Assembly: GCF_000179035.2 (NCBI RefSeq)
Contig: NC_015155.1
Span: 62,001-126,000 of the forward strand
Direction of reading: 5' to 3'
DNA from: Mycoplasma suis str. Illinois
GTDB lineage: Bacteria > Bacillota_I > Bacilli_A > Mycoplasmatales > Mycoplasmoidaceae
DNA: 64,000 nucleotides
Within the stretch, counting starts at the first letter, position 1, and every line of letters starts with the position of its first letter. Positions 42,224 to 52,938 of the stretch are shown here, piece by piece. The notes beneath the pieces are model-generated. The model worked only from the letters and a program-made list of their open reading frames with translations. It had not been told where the DNA came from and did no database searches. The translations under genes and the position numbers were made by a program.

Positions 42224-42759
42224 TGTGAGCTAAAACAGCTTTACTTATTACCTCCCTAGCGGGAGGTGTTGTTGGAGGAAGTTATTTATTTAGAGATAAT
42301 TTGAAAGCAATTTTTAATAAGAGAGTAGACGAGACATTGGAAAAAGTAGAAGAAAGTTCTTCCGAAATTATCGCTGAATATATCTATAACTGAAATAGTG
42401 ATAACTCTAGTGCAACTTGCTCTAGAGTATTAGAAGGAAAAAGTAAAGCAGTTAATTTAACGAGCGAAGAATGTAAGGGATTAGCTGAAAGAATTTGAAA
42501 AGATAATGAAGAAGAAAAGAAAACAAAGATATTGGTAATAGTTGGGGAGAAATATTTAAAAGAAATTTTTGGAGGAGGAATTAATCCTCCTTTAAATGAA
42601 AATTATTCATATAAATTGAAAGAAGGTTTAAAAGCTGGAATATCATTTCACGGAAAACAATGTAAAAGCAAGGAAGATTTAAAAATGGAAAATAAAGTAG
42701 TTGTTTTATGCGAAAAAGAAGTAACAAATAACATTACCGAACAAACCCCCAGAAAATAA
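42223..42759 (+). CDS. 4C protein, subgroup E
   Basis: 178 aa. The start ATG TGA reads Met-Trp (MWAKTALLITSLAGGVVGGS then YLFRDNLKAIF), the shortest N-terminus of the group, overlapping the upstream stop by one base. Type 2: ATCSRV, EECKGL, ILVIVGEKYLKEIFGGGI, KQCKSK, VLCEKE. A hairpin follows. Confidence 0.83.
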
Positions 42760-42768
42760 TTTGATTGT

Positions 42769-42797
42769 CTTAAAAGAGCTGCAAAGCTCTTTTTAAG
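42769..42797 (+). terminator. Hairpin closing the E series
   Basis: AAAAGAGCT / AGCTCTTTT with loop GCAA and outer CTTA/TAAG; the 3' arm runs into five T. Good terminator form between 42759 and the next gene. Confidence 0.65.
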
Positions 42798-42802
42798 AAA
42801 GA

Positions 42803-43591
42803 ATGTTAAGTATAGCTGCATGAACAAAAATTGGAGTAACTCTATTAGCTTTGGGAGGTGCAGCTAGTGGAACCTATTATTTTGGAAATGATTTGATTAC
42901 GCAAAATTCTTCAGTAGATCAAAAACCAACTTCTAGTTTTTCGAATGGAAGGAATGATGATGCTTCTGATTCTCAAAAGCCTTTGAATGAAGATAAAGCA
43001 GAAAATAATAGTCCTTCAGAGAATAATGAGCCTGAAGCTTCAGATTCTGTAGGGGAAAGTGGAATTCTTAATTTACTTCCGGAAAAACAACCTAATGAGA
43101 CACAAAATCCATTTATCGGAAATAAAGAGGAATCTCCTGATTTATTAGTTCAAGAAGATCGAAGAGAAGAAGATGATCGAGTTGGCGTACCAGAACAATC
43201 AGGAGCTCATTTTCCAAAACAACCTAATGTAATTGCCGAAAACATTTATAGCTGAAGTGGGGGAGATTCCGATTTAACTTGTGATCGGATAGTTTTGGAA
43301 AATAGTTCATCTGGAGATTATTTTTCCAATGAAGATTGCAAAAATCTTTTCAATAGTATCTGGGGAGAAAGGCAAGAAAAAAGACCAGAACTATTAATGA
43401 GAATTAGTGAAGAGTATCTTTGAAATGTTTTTAAAGGAAAACTTCCTATACCTTCAGAAATAAATGATTCTGAAAAATTGAAAGAAAATCTGAAATCAGG
43501 ATTATTAATTGATGAGAAAATATGTACAAGCGATTTAAAAGTACAAGAAGGAAAAATAATTGTGACTTGTAATTCTCAAAGTCTTAGTTAA
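42803..43591 (+). CDS. 4C protein, B-like anchor, type 2 domain
   Basis: 262 aa. MLSIAAWTKIGVTLLALGGA then ASGTYYFGNDL. The linker of about 110 residues is rich in Ser/Asn/Asp/Glu/Pro. PNVIAENIYSWSGGD precedes LTCDRI, EDCKNL, ELLMRISEEYLWNVFKGKL, KICTSD, VTCNSQ. Combines a B-style long linker with an E-style domain. Confidence 0.82.
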
Positions 43592-43597
43592 TAAAAA

Positions 43598-44221
43598 GTG
43601 TTAGGAATTTCTTTTTGAACTAAATTAGGATTATCTGCCCTAACAATAAGTGGTGTTGCTAGTGGAACTTATTTTTTCAGTAATGAATTTTTTGGAAATA
43701 AATTTCCAAAAAATGAATTAAGTAAACCCAATCATAATGAAGGAAATGATGAAAGTTTAAGGGGAAATGGGAATGTCACTCCCAAAATAGATGTTTCAGA
43801 AATAAAAGAACAAAATCCAGAAGTTACAGTAATCACAGGGAGTAGAGAATCATCAATAAGTTTGGATCCCTCTTTAACTGCTGATTATCTAATAACCACT
43901 TTAGTTCAAGAAAAAGAAATTAAAAGTTGTTCAACAATAAAAGAGGGAAAAGTATCAGAAAATGTGAATTGCGAAAATATAACTTCCAAACATTGGAATG
44001 AACAGGAAAAACAAAAGAATCCTAGAGTTTGAGTAAAAGCTCAAAATGAAGAAAATGTTTCCAAAGTATTAAAAGTTTTCTTCATATCTAGTGGTTGAGA
44101 GGAGGGAAATTTAAATAAAGGAAGTTGAGAGCAAAAGAATTATGATCACAAAAACTTAATTTGTTCTAAAAGAAAAGATTCAGAACAACAAATAATAGTT
44201 AGTTGTTCTGAGAAAAATTAG
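43598..44221 (+). CDS. 4C protein, B-like anchor, type 1 domain, GTG start
   Basis: 207 aa, hidden under the standard code by TGA codons. The start is GTG at 43598 (VLGISFWTKLGLSALTISGV then ASGTYFFSNEF). Medium Asn/Glu/Ser linker. Type 1: KSCSTI, VNCENI, VWVKAQNEENVSKVLKVFF, LICSKR, VSCSEK. 6 bp after the previous gene. Confidence 0.78.
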
Positions 44222-44231
44222 GGTATTTGTA

Positions 44232-44237
44232 TATAAT
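44232..44237 (+). promoter_or_regulatory. Possible -10 element just before a 4C start
   Basis: TATAAT only 11 bp before the ATG at 44248. If used, transcription would begin at or near the ATG and the mRNA would be almost leaderless. In such AT-rich DNA a chance match is likely. Confidence 0.25.
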
Positions 44238-44247
44238 TTCCTAAGAA

Positions 44248-44930
44248 ATGTTTAATTTGTTAGGAATAGCAAAAATGTCTATGTCTCTTCTATCCTTGGG
44301 TGGAGCCTTCGGGGGGGGAGTTTCGGACTTTTAAGTCTTTTAGATAAAGAAAGTAATGCAAACACATTTAAAAGTGCTGAAAATAACCCAACACAAAATA
44401 ATTTAGTAGCTTCAGGAGTAGAAAGTTCCCCGCAAGGGAACTTGACATCTCCTAAAGTAGAAAATTCTCAAGAAAATCAGGAACAATCTTCAAAAACTAG
44501 AACAATTAGATCAACTGAAACAAGAAAAAATATTTCTCCTGACTCAATAATTGCTGAATATGCTTATGTAGAGAAAGAAAATAGAGGAACTTCATTATCA
44601 TGCGAAAGACTTAAGGCAAAAATGGAAGGTGAAGGGATGTGATTTTATGAATCATGATGTAGAAATTTATTTAAGAGTATGTGAACAGGACAAGAAGCTG
44701 AAGCTCCACAAAGACTTTTCAAAATTCAAGAAGATAAGGTATTCAACACTTTAGCTTATTATGTGGGAGTAAATGGTAGAAGTGATGATGAGAGTTTTAA
44801 GAGTGATTTGGAAAGCGGTTTAAAACTTGGTAATTTGACTTGTAAGAGTCAAGGGAAAAAGGACGGAAAAGTAGTTGTATTTTGTGATCCTCAAAATACT
44901 TTCTTTGATAGCTTAGTGAGAGCTCAATAG
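44248..44930 (+). CDS. 4C protein, subgroup F, phase OFF (G8 run)
   Basis: ATG at 44248 gives MFNLLGIAKMSMSLLSLGGA, then Phe and a G8 run at 44311 that leads to TAA at 44332 (28 codons). With nine G the frame reads GGGSFGLLSLLDKES and runs to TAG at 44928, about 227 aa. Type 2 domain of the restored frame: LSCERL, SWCRNL, RLFKIQEDKVFNTLAYYV, LTCKSQ, VFCDPQ. The intact neighbour (44935) has the same segment coded GGGGGCGGAAGT. Confidence 0.75.
44311..44318 (+). repeat. G8 homopolymer, out of frame
   Basis: Run between GCCTTC and AGTTTCGGA. Nine (or six) G restore the downstream frame. Confidence 0.9.
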
Positions 44931-44934
44931 AATA

Positions 44935-45582
44935 ATGACTGGAGTTTTTAGTTTGACTAAAGTTGCTCTCTCTTTATTGTCTCTAGGAGGTACTTTTGGG
45001 GGCGGAAGTTTTGGATTAATGACTCTTTTAGAAGGAGAAAAACAAACTAGCCAAAAAGCTAGTTTAGTGGAGTCATCTAATTCCGGAAGTGAACAAATTC
45101 CTTCTAAAGAGTTGGGTTCTGAAAATTCCTCCTCAACAATTACTAAAGGTGTTGAACAAACAAGAAAAATACAAAAAAGAAGTGTTGATTCCCCTAAACC
45201 TTGAGTAAATACAGAATATGTTTATGTCGAAAGAAAAAATGGAGAAATTGAATTATCTTGCGATAAGTTAAGACCTAATCAATTATTTACAGATTATGTA
45301 GAGCCTTGAATGTGTGAGAGATTATTTAAAAACATTTGAAAAGAAAACAAAGAGAATGCTCCTCAAAGAATATTCAGTATTAATGGTGATGGTGCTTTCA
45401 ATACATTAAATTACTACTTTGGTTTAGGAGAAAGAAAGAATGGCGAACATTTTAGAGAAGAATTAAAGAAAGGAATTAGTCTTAAGGATGATATTGAATG
45501 TAAGAGTTCAGAAGAAAAAGAAGGAAAATTAATTGTTACTTGCAATCCTAAAACAGTTTCTGAACAAAACAGTATTAATTAG
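44935..45582 (+). CDS. 4C protein, subgroup F, intact
   Basis: 215 aa. MTGVFSLTKVALSLLSLGGT then FGGGSFGLMTLLEGE. The linker is about 55 residues. NTEYVYVERKNGE, then type 2: LSCDKL, WMCERL, RIFSINGDGAFNTLNYYF, IECKSS, VTCNPK. 4 bp after the phase-OFF neighbour, with which it shares most of the domain. A strong terminator follows. Confidence 0.83.
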
Positions 45583-45639
45583 ATTTGCAGAAAAATTCTA
45601 GTAACAATAAAAATCAACTAAAAACTTATTTAGTTGTTT

Positions 45640-45665
45640 AAAAGGGCTTAATAAAGCCCTTTTTC
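45640..45665 (+). terminator. Rho-independent-like terminator
   Basis: AAAAGGGCTT / AAGCCCTTTT, 10-bp stem with a 4-nt loop, followed by TTCTTAG. It lies in the 97-bp gap between two F genes and separates them into different units. Confidence 0.75.
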
Positions 45666-45679
45666 TTAGTATTTAAAAA

Positions 45680-46328
45680 ATGTCAGGAGTTTTTGGATTA
45701 ACTAAGATTGTTCTTTCACTAGCTTCTTTGGGAGGTACTCTCGGGGGGGGGCAGTTTTGGTTTATTAACTCTTCTAGAAAGAGAGCAAAAAGCTAACTTA
45801 AGTGATGTAGGAAATACTGATAAGAGTGAGAAAGCTCACTCTTTAAGTTCCGAAAATTCCCATACATCTCAAGAGCTTCCTTCAGAATCTTTAAAGACAG
45901 TTTCTAGAACTTCTCGATCAACGCAGGATAAAAATTCCATTTCTCCTAATTCAATAATTTCTGAATACGCTTATATTTCTAAAGAAGAAAAGGATAAAAG
46001 AGATCCTCTTTCTTGCGAAAAATTAAGAGGGACTATGATAGGGGAATTTATGTGAGAAGAAGAATGTAAGTCATTTTTTGAGAGTTTGTGAAATGGTCAA
46101 GTAAAAGATGCTCCACAAAGAATATTCAAAATTCAAGAGGAAAAAGTTTTTGAAACTTTGTCCTTTTATTTAAGGGAAAGTGAAAGAAGTGTTAATGACA
46201 ACTTTATAGAACAATTAAAAGATGGAGTGAATTTTGAAAGAGGTTTTTGTAGAAGTCAAGGAGAACCAAAAAATGGAAAACTTGTTGTATTTTGTAATCC
46301 AAAAAATGTTTCTGAGCAAAAACAGTAG
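45680..46328 (+). CDS. 4C protein, subgroup F, phase OFF (G9 run)
   Basis: ATG at 45680 gives MSGVFGLTKIVLSLASLGGT then Leu and a G9 run at 45743 that shifts into TAA at 45794 (38 codons). With eight G it reads GGGSFGLLTLLEREQKANL and stays open to TAG at 46326, about 215 aa. Type 2: LSCEKL, EECKSF, RIFKIQEEKVFETLSFYL, GFCRSQ, VFCNPK. Here one G must be lost, whereas the other F gene must gain one. Confidence 0.75.
45743..45751 (+). repeat. G9 homopolymer, out of frame
   Basis: Run between ACTCTC and CAGTTTTGG. Eight G restore the frame. Confidence 0.9.
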
Positions 46329-46409
46329 TTTTTTGACAAGAAATAAAGAACAATTAATAAATAAGTTAATTGTTGCGAGGGATTTTTAAGCCCTTACATT
46401 AATTAAAGG

Positions 46410-47045
46410 ATGTCTACAGGAGTTTTGGGGTTAACTAAGATGGCATTAACTCTGTGTTCTTTAGGGGGAACCTTCGGGGGAAGTGCTTATGGATTAACAA
46501 CTTTATTCGGAAATGAAATAAAGGTTGTTCAAGAAATTTCAGATAATAATTCGGAAGGAGTAATTTCCGTTCAAAAACTAGGGGAAAAACTGAAGGAAAC
46601 TTCAAATCCATCGACAGTTAAAGCTTTCAATCCTGAATTACCACAACCTCAAAAACAAGTTAAAACTTCCCCTTCAGTTCTATGAGAATATTTTTCAGAA
46701 GAAAAAGAAGAAGAAAGCATTATGGGTTGCCAAATGTTAAAAGAAGGTCAAACTTTCGGAGATATTCGTTGAGGTTTTGATTGTAAGCCTTCCTTTAACA
46801 ATGTTTGAAAGAATAAGAAAGAGAATTCAGAAAAGCCAGAAATATTATTGAAGATTTCTGAAGGACAAATCTTTAATGCAATGTGATACTATTACAATCA
46901 ATTCCTAAAAATGGAAGATTCTTCAACTATTGAAGAAAAATTGCAAAACGGTTTAAATCTTGGAAATAATTTTTGTAAGAGTGAATGAAAAGAATCAGAT
47001 GGTTCAACTATTGTATTCTGTAATTCAATCACAAAAACAACTTAA
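46410..47045 (+). CDS. 4C protein, subgroup F
   Basis: 211 aa. MSTGVLGLTKMALTLCSLGG then TFGGSAYGLTTLFGN; the Gly codons are GGGGGAACC-TTC-GGGGGA, close to but below run length. Type 2: MGCQML, FDCKPS, ILLKISEGQIFNAMWYYY, NFCKSE, VFCNSI. The upstream 81 bp has AACAATTAA/TTAATTGTT as a hairpin. Confidence 0.82.
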
Positions 47046-47047
47046 AA

Positions 47048-47677
47048 ATGTTAGGTATTAATAGTTGAACCAAGATGGCTTTAACTCTTGTTTCTCTTAG
47101 TGGTTCTTTCGGAGGAGGAAGTTATGGCTTAGCTTCTTTAGTTGGTGGAGAGAAAATACAAGAAATAAAAGTTATTTCTTCCGGAAAAGAAGAAGTTAAT
47201 TCTGCAGGATCTTCAACCACAAAAGAAATGAAAAAGAAAGATACTGAACTTAATTCAGAATTAACTCAAAAAGAAGATAAATTTGCTTCAGAAATTTTTT
47301 ACAAAGATGAGGAAGGTAAGAATTATTCTATTTGCGAAAAGAGAGAAAAAGATCAATGGAACACTAACACTAAATATGGTTATGAATGTCAAGTTTGATT
47401 TAGTGGTATTTGAAAAAATAATGAACTAGGCAATAAAGAAAAACCTGAAATATTTTTGAATATTTCAAAGAAAAATGCTTTTGATGCTTTGTGATATTAT
47501 TTCGGGAATTCTTCCCCAAATATAAAAAATATTTCAAATTTTGTGGATAGTTTGGGAAAAGGATTAAATCTTGGAAGTAATTTTTGTAGAAGTGAAAAAG
47601 AGGATGGAAATGGAAATATAATAGCATTTTGCAATTCAATCTCCGCGGTTAGCGGAGATAAATTAACTAAGAATTAA
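47048..47677 (+). CDS. 4C protein, subgroup F
   Basis: 209 aa, 2 bp after its neighbour. MLGINSWTKMALTLVSLSGS then FGGGSYGLASLVGGE. Type 2: SICEKR, YECQVW, IFLNISKKNAFDALWYYF, NFCRSE, AFCNSI. The 3' end carries a perfect hairpin ATCTCCGC/GCGGAGAT that is still coding (SISAVSGD). Confidence 0.82.
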
Positions 47678-47689
47678 TTAATTTAAAAA

Positions 47690-48352
47690 ATGGCTTTGAG
47701 TATTTCAGGATTAACAAAAATAGCAACAACTTTGCTTTCTATCGGAGGAACTATTGGAGGTAGTAGTTATGGAATATTGTCTCTAGTTGGAATGGAAAGT
47801 AAACAAAATGAAGTTATTAAAGAGGATTCAAAATTAAATTTTCCTGAGACAGGCAATAGAAATCCTTTAAGTGAGTTAAAAGGAACTCAGGCAGGAGAAG
47901 TAAATTTTAAATCTATGTCAGAAAATCCTGCACTAAAAGCCAAGAAAGTTATCAAAGAAAATCAAGAAATTGCTGAAATTTTCTATAAAGATTCAGGAGA
48001 AGATAATCCAGAATGAATGAGTTGTGAGAAGAGAAGAAAAGGTCAAAACTTAAGTGATGTTTCTAATTGAGGTTGAAATTGTAAAAGTTGGTTTAACCAA
48101 CTTTGAAGAGAATGAAGAAAAAAGGGAGAACAAGAGCCTGAAGCATTTTTCAAGATTGAGGAAGATTATGTTCGAGAAATATTAGAGATTTATTTTGGCT
48201 CATCAAGTTTTGAATATAATTCTCAATTGGTTGAAAAACTAAAAGAAGGTGTTAGCTTAAATTCAGCTAATTGTCAAAGTAAGGAAATAAAAAATGGAAG
48301 ATTAACTGTTTTCTGTAATTTGAAAAAACAAGGATCACAAACATCTAGATAG
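47690..48352 (+). CDS. 4C protein, subgroup F
   Basis: 220 aa. MALSISGLTKIATTLLSIGG then TIGGSSYGILSLVGM. Type 2: MSCEKR, WNCKSW, EAFFKIEEDYVREILEIYF, ANCQSK, VFCNLK. Very rich in Trp around C2 (NWGWNCKSWFNQLWREW), all but one coded by TGA. Confidence 0.82.
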
Positions 48353-48370
48353 GTTTAAGTCCTTTAAGAA

Positions 48371-49009
48371 ATGATTGGCTTAAATAGTTTGCTGAAAATG
48401 TCAGCAACCCTTTTGTCAGTTGGTGGAACTTTTGGTGGAGGAATCTATGGACTCGTTTCTATTGTCGGTGACAACAAAGTTCTTTCTACTGTTGAAACTA
48501 AAGATAAACAAAATATTTCTCCCGAAGTGTCTCATTCCACCGAAATTAAAAGTGCTGAAGGTGTTGGAGATCCCTCAAGAAATCAATCTTTAATTTCAGA
48601 AAAAGTTACGACTCAAATTTCAAAATCAGTTTCTTCAACCCCCAAATTAATGTCAGAATATGTTTATATTCCGAAAAAGGGGGAAGAAGATGATGGTTAT
48701 TCATGAGCTTGCGAAAGATTAATGGAGGGTCAAAGTATTAGTAATTATTTTTACGGAACTGATTGTCAGAATTTTTTCAAAAGAATTTGAAAAAATAGGG
48801 TAGAAGAGAAACCGGAAATATTTTTGAAAATAAATAAAGAAAGTGTTCACAACACTTTGCTGTTTTATTTCAGAAATTTCAAATTAGAAGATTCTTCCAG
48901 AATTTATGAAGAATTAGAAAAAGGATTAAAAATCAATAACACAACTTGTCAAAGTAAAAGGCTAGAAGATGGAAAAGTAATTGTTTTCTGTAATTCAGAA
49001 AACAATTAA
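48371..49009 (+). CDS. 4C protein, subgroup F
   Basis: 212 aa. MIGLNSLLKMSATLLSVGGT then FGGGIYGLVSIVGDN. The linker of about 60 residues is Ser/Thr/Lys/Glu-rich. MSEYVYIPKKGEED precedes WACERL, TDCQNF, IFLKINKESVHNTLLFYF, TTCQSK, VFCNSE. Confidence 0.82.
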
Positions 49010-49022
49010 TCAAAGAAACTAA

Positions 49023-49691
49023 ATGTTTAGTTTTTCAAATTTAGTAAAGTTGTCCATACCTCTTTTATCTTTGGCAGGAACTATTGGGGGAGGAAGTTAC
49101 GGATTAATAGCACTTTTAGGTGATAACAGCAAAGTTGAAGTGAAAGATTCTGGACAATCAAAAAGTCAAAATAAAACTCCCGAAACAAGAGATTTAAAGC
49201 CTCTCGTTCAAGGGCCAGAAGGAACAAAACAAGAAGCTCCACTCACGCAAGAAGAACCTAAAAAACGAATAATTGATCCAAATAAAGTAGTTTCAGAAGT
49301 TTTTTATAAAAAAGTTGAAGAAAGTGATACAGAAGAGGAAGAATGAATGAGTTGTTATAGTAAAAAATATGGAGAAGATTTGGGTGTCCCTGATTGGGGA
49401 TGACCCTGTAAATATAAATTCTTAGGAATTTGAAATAGAAAAAAAGAGGAAAAACCTGATATGTTATTGAGAATTGAAAAAGAAGAAACTTACAATGCTT
49501 TAGGTTTTTACTTTGGAGTAGATGGAATAGAAAATAACTTAGAATTTTTTGGCAAACTAAAAAATGGTTTAACTTTCGGAAGAAAAAAATTCTGTAAAAC
49601 TGGTTGAGAAGAATCTAATGGAGAAAAAATAATTGTTCTTTGTGAAGAAAAAACTAGCGAAAAGGGAAATATTAAGAGTAGAGTTATTTAA
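49023..49691 (+). CDS. 4C protein, subgroup F, last of series
   Basis: 222 aa. MFSFSNLVKLSIPLLSLAGT then IGGGSYGLIALLGDN. Type 2: MSCYSK, WPCKYK, MLLRIEKEETYNALGFYF, KFCKTG, VLCEEK. The tail after C4 is basic (KTSEKGNIKSRVI). The following 202 bp up to the next gene contain no supported gene. Confidence 0.82.
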
Positions 49692-49893
49692 AGAAATAAG
49701 TAGAGAAGGGAGGGAAGCCTCTCCCACCCTTCATAAACAAAATTTCCAAAACATTAATAAGGAAATTTTCATAAGGAGTCGCCAAAAGAATCCAAAAAGA
49801 AAGATATTTATGTTAGAGAAGAGATTTTTTATTTTTTTGGATAAAGAATTTTTTCTAAACTTATTTCTTTACGAAAAGTAGGAATACAAAAAA
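49692..49893. other. 202-bp intergenic stretch
   Basis: Between two 4C genes. It holds a hairpin AAAATTTCC/GGAAATTTT and an imperfect GGGAGGGAAGCCTCTCCC stem. An apparent + frame through here is basic and low-complexity and overlaps the upstream gene; I do not support it as a gene. Confidence 0.5.
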
Positions 49894-50469
49894 ATGTTTG
49901 GTTCTGTAAATTGAGCAAAAATAACTTTGGCTATTTTTTCTGTGGGAGGAATTGTCGGAACAACTAGTTATTTACTGAAAGATAAATTAATCAAGTCAGA
50001 CAGTTCCACCTCAATTCCCGAAAGTAAGAGAATTAGTGAAAATTGAGAATCAGGTGCACCAGAACATAAACAAGTAAATAACTTTAAATCAACATCTTCA
50101 TCTAGAGTTATTGCGGAACATATTGATAATTGAGGAACAAACGATTATCCTTCCTGCAAGAGATGAATAGAGGGAAAAGAAAATGAAAGAAACAATAATT
50201 TAAATCCCGAAGAATGTCGAAAATTAATTCAAAATGTTTGAAATAATTTCGAACAAGAAAAACCTGATATGTTTTTGAAAATTGATTCTTCAGGAAATAA
50301 ACCTGAAGAATTTTTAAGAACAATTTATATAGAAAAACCAAACAATTTATCAGTTCCTAGAGAGGAAACTAATCATTGAATTTTTAAAAATATGGATTGT
50401 AATGTTAAGAAAGACAAAATAGATAATGAGAAAATAATAGTAAGCTGCAAATACAGAGATAGTAGATAA
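49894..50469 (+). CDS. 4C protein, subgroup G
   Basis: 191 aa, hidden by TGA codons under the standard code. MFGSVNWAKITLAIFSVGGI then VGTTSYLLKDKLIK. SRVIAEHIDNWGTND leads to type 2: PSCKRW, EECRKL, MFLKIDSSGNKPEEFLRTI, MDCNVK, VSCKYR. The anchor is B-like with Thr-Thr instead of Gly-Gly. Confidence 0.78.
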
Positions 50470-50535
50470 TTAAAAATAAATGCTTAATGAAAAGCAAAAA
50501 CCTTTTAAAAATAAAAATCTTGAATTCTTTTATGC

Positions 50536-50544
50536 GGGGGGGGG
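50536..50544 (+). repeat. G9 homopolymer between genes
   Basis: Nine G in TTTATGC-run-CATTTGTT, in the 165-bp gap before the gene at 50635. No large frame covers it. A 30-codon frame from ATG 50480 to TAA 50570 would contain it (F-Y-A-G-G-G-I-C). A small hairpin CGGAG-GAAA-CTCCG follows at 50597. Confidence 0.85.
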
Positions 50545-50634
50545 CATTTGTTCAACATTCTTCAAACAATAAACAACTTGTAGGGGAAATAAAAATCGGA
50601 GGAAACTCCGGTTAGTTAACAAAACCAAAGACTA

Positions 50635-51156
50635 ATGATTGGATTATCTACTTTATCTAAAGTAGCTATTCCGATAATTTCGATATGCGGATTAGCTACC
50701 GGAGGCTATATGGCCAATAAATATTCATTAATTCCTTTTGGTTCAACTTCTTTAGAGAAACCACAAGATTCAAGAAACTCTGAAATAACTAATAATGGGG
50801 AAGAATTAGTAGCTCTATATATTCAGCAAAGAGTTACAGAAGGTCAAAAAGAAGTTATTCCAGATAAATGAGTATGCGAAAAATGAATCAAAAATCAGGA
50901 AAATTTAACTCAAGTTACGGAAGAAGATTGCAAATCTTTAGTTACAAGTAAGTTAGGAAGTGAAAAAACGAAACAACCATTCATATGGTTGGAAGTTGAT
51001 AAGAATAAAGAAAATGAGATACCGCAAAAATATCACTTAAAGAGTGATTCAGTATTTAGTAGAGGCTCAACAGAATGATCGGAAAGCTTTTTGAATTGCA
51101 AAAAAGAAGAAAAGTCAGATAACAAAGTATTAATTACTTGCGAAAGAAATAGTTAA
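50635..51156 (+). CDS. 4C protein, subgroup G
   Basis: 173 aa. MIGLSTLSKVAIPIISICGL then ATGGYMANKYSLIPF, with an extra Cys in the anchor. Type 2: WVCEKW, EDCKSL, PFIWLEVDKNKENEIPQKY, LNCKKE, ITCERN. It lies 91 bp downstream of an intergenic G9 run, so its transcription rather than its frame could depend on the run. Confidence 0.8.
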
Positions 51157-51161
51157 CTTAG

Positions 51162-52058
51162 ATGGCTGTAACAGCCATCAAAGCAATTAGCTATATCTGC
51201 GCTCTAGCTGTAGGCACTACTAGTACAGCTGCCGCAGGCAGCTACGGAATAGTTAGTTTTTTCAAAAATAAAAATGATTCTTTTCCGTTAAGTTCAGGAC
51301 TTCCAAAAACCTTACAAGTTTCTGGAGATGGAATGAGTAGTGGTTCATCTCCTGAAAATCATAGAGATAATGATGAATTAAGTCATTCATCTTCTCATTC
51401 ACAAAGAACTACCAGAAGTGCAGATTCAACAACTCTATCGTCAGGATTGCAAGAAGGTCATCAAGAATTTTCAGGAACTTCTTTGCAAACAGACAATCTA
51501 TCAGTTCAAGCAAGAAATGATTTTTCGAGCGTGAGCTCATCTATTTCAAGCGAAGGTAAAAGTGATAGAGATTCTTCTGAAGTTGAAGTTTTAAGAAGTA
51601 GTCAGCAAGCAAAAGAATATTTAGAAGAAGATCCTAGCGATAATTGAGAATGAAAAACTTATTTGTCTAACGGCAATTATGCCGAGGATGAGGAAGAAGT
51701 AGAAAACCAAGATCTTGTTGTCGCAGAATACATCACAAAATCTGGAGACAAACCATTGTGTAAGAAATCTTTTAGAAATGAAGGAATAAGTTGAAGTGAT
51801 GCAGTTCAGAAAGAATGCGAACAATTAACTTCAATTAGCTTATGGAATAGTAGAAATTCATCAGGAGAAAATCTTTTCTCCTTGCTTTTTGTAAATAAAG
51901 AAAAGATTAGAAAAGCTTTAGAAGTGTTTGGTCTTTTAACAGAATCTTTATCTTCTACAAAAAGTAAAAAATGAAACACTAATAATTCTTTGGAATGTAA
52001 GAAAGAAAAAGGAAATGAGACCAAATTCTTAATTACCTGTATTCAAAAAAGTAGTTAA
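51162..52058 (+). CDS. 4C protein, subgroup H
   Basis: 298 aa, first of six H members, all with the anchor motif GTTSTAAAGSYG. MAVTAIKAISYICALAVGTT then STAAAGSYGIVSFFK. The linker of about 140 residues is dominated by Ser, with Arg, Asp and Glu. Type 2: PLCKKS, KECEQL followed by SLWNS, LLFVNKEKIRKALEVFGLL, LECKKE, ITCIQK. Confidence 0.84.
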
Positions 52059-52060
52059 TT

Positions 52061-52921
52061 ATGTCTTTGGCTGCAGCAAAATTAGTCGGTTATTTTTCTG
52101 CCATAGCTGTAGGGACTACTAGTACAGCTGCTGCAGGAAGCTATGGATTATTTAGTTACTTTAAAAAAGATTCCAAAAATAATTCAAATTCTCCAAAAAC
52201 TCAAGGTGAACAAACAACAAATTCCGCATCCTCCCCATCTAATCCGGAAGGATCTTCACGCTCTCTAAGCTCTCAAACTCAATCCACTTCAGTTTCAGCG
52301 GAAACAAGAAATTCTGGTCAAACTCCTTCACAACAACAATCTTCAGGACAATTAGGAATTGAAATTAATAATCACTCTACTAGATCCACATCAGAAGATT
52401 CAAGAAATACACCATCACATTCATTAGTTGATGACTCTTCAACTAGAAGAGAAGCTATTCCAAAACTATTAGATCAAAATTCCCCTGAAGATGGGGAATG
52501 AAAGTTCTATATAGGAAAAAACAATAGTGAAATAATTCTGGAAGATGATGAGGTAGAAGATGGAGATTTTTTCTTAGCTGAATACATAAAAAGAGAGAGT
52601 GGGCAAGAAGTAACTTGTCAGAGATTACTGAAAGGTAATAGTAACTGAAATCAAATGAAAGGAGAAGAACAATGTAAAGTTCTCTCTTCTTGAAGTTGAT
52701 GATCAGAAAAAGAAAAGGAGAGAGATGAAAAGCTCTCTCACCTTTTATTTGTGGATAAAGAAATAGTTAGAAAAACTCTAGAAAAGTTTGGACTATATGG
52801 AGAAAATTTAGCTTCAACAAAAAAGACTACATGAATCAAAGATTCCTTGGTATGTAGCAAACAATCAGGTAGTTTAGGGGGAGATGATGAAAGTAATAAA
52901 TTTCTCATTACTTGTCAGTAA
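52061..52921 (+). CDS. 4C protein, subgroup H
   Basis: 286 aa, 2 bp after its neighbour. MSLAAAKLVGYFSAIAVGTT then STAAAGSYGLFSYFK. The linker of about 110 residues is Ser/Thr/Gln/Asn/Pro-rich. WKFYIGKNN and an acidic stretch, then VTCQRL, EQCKVL, SHLLFVDKEIVRKTLEKFG, LVCSKQ, and C4 in ITCQ at the extreme end. SSWSWWSEKE holds consecutive TGA codons. Confidence 0.84.
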
Positions 52922-52938
52922 TAAGAATTTAGAGTAGT

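Noticed and set aside
49633-49881. + strand frame of 82 codons, Lys/Phe-rich
   Set aside because: Overlaps the end of an F gene in another frame, low complexity, no relation to the 4C pattern.
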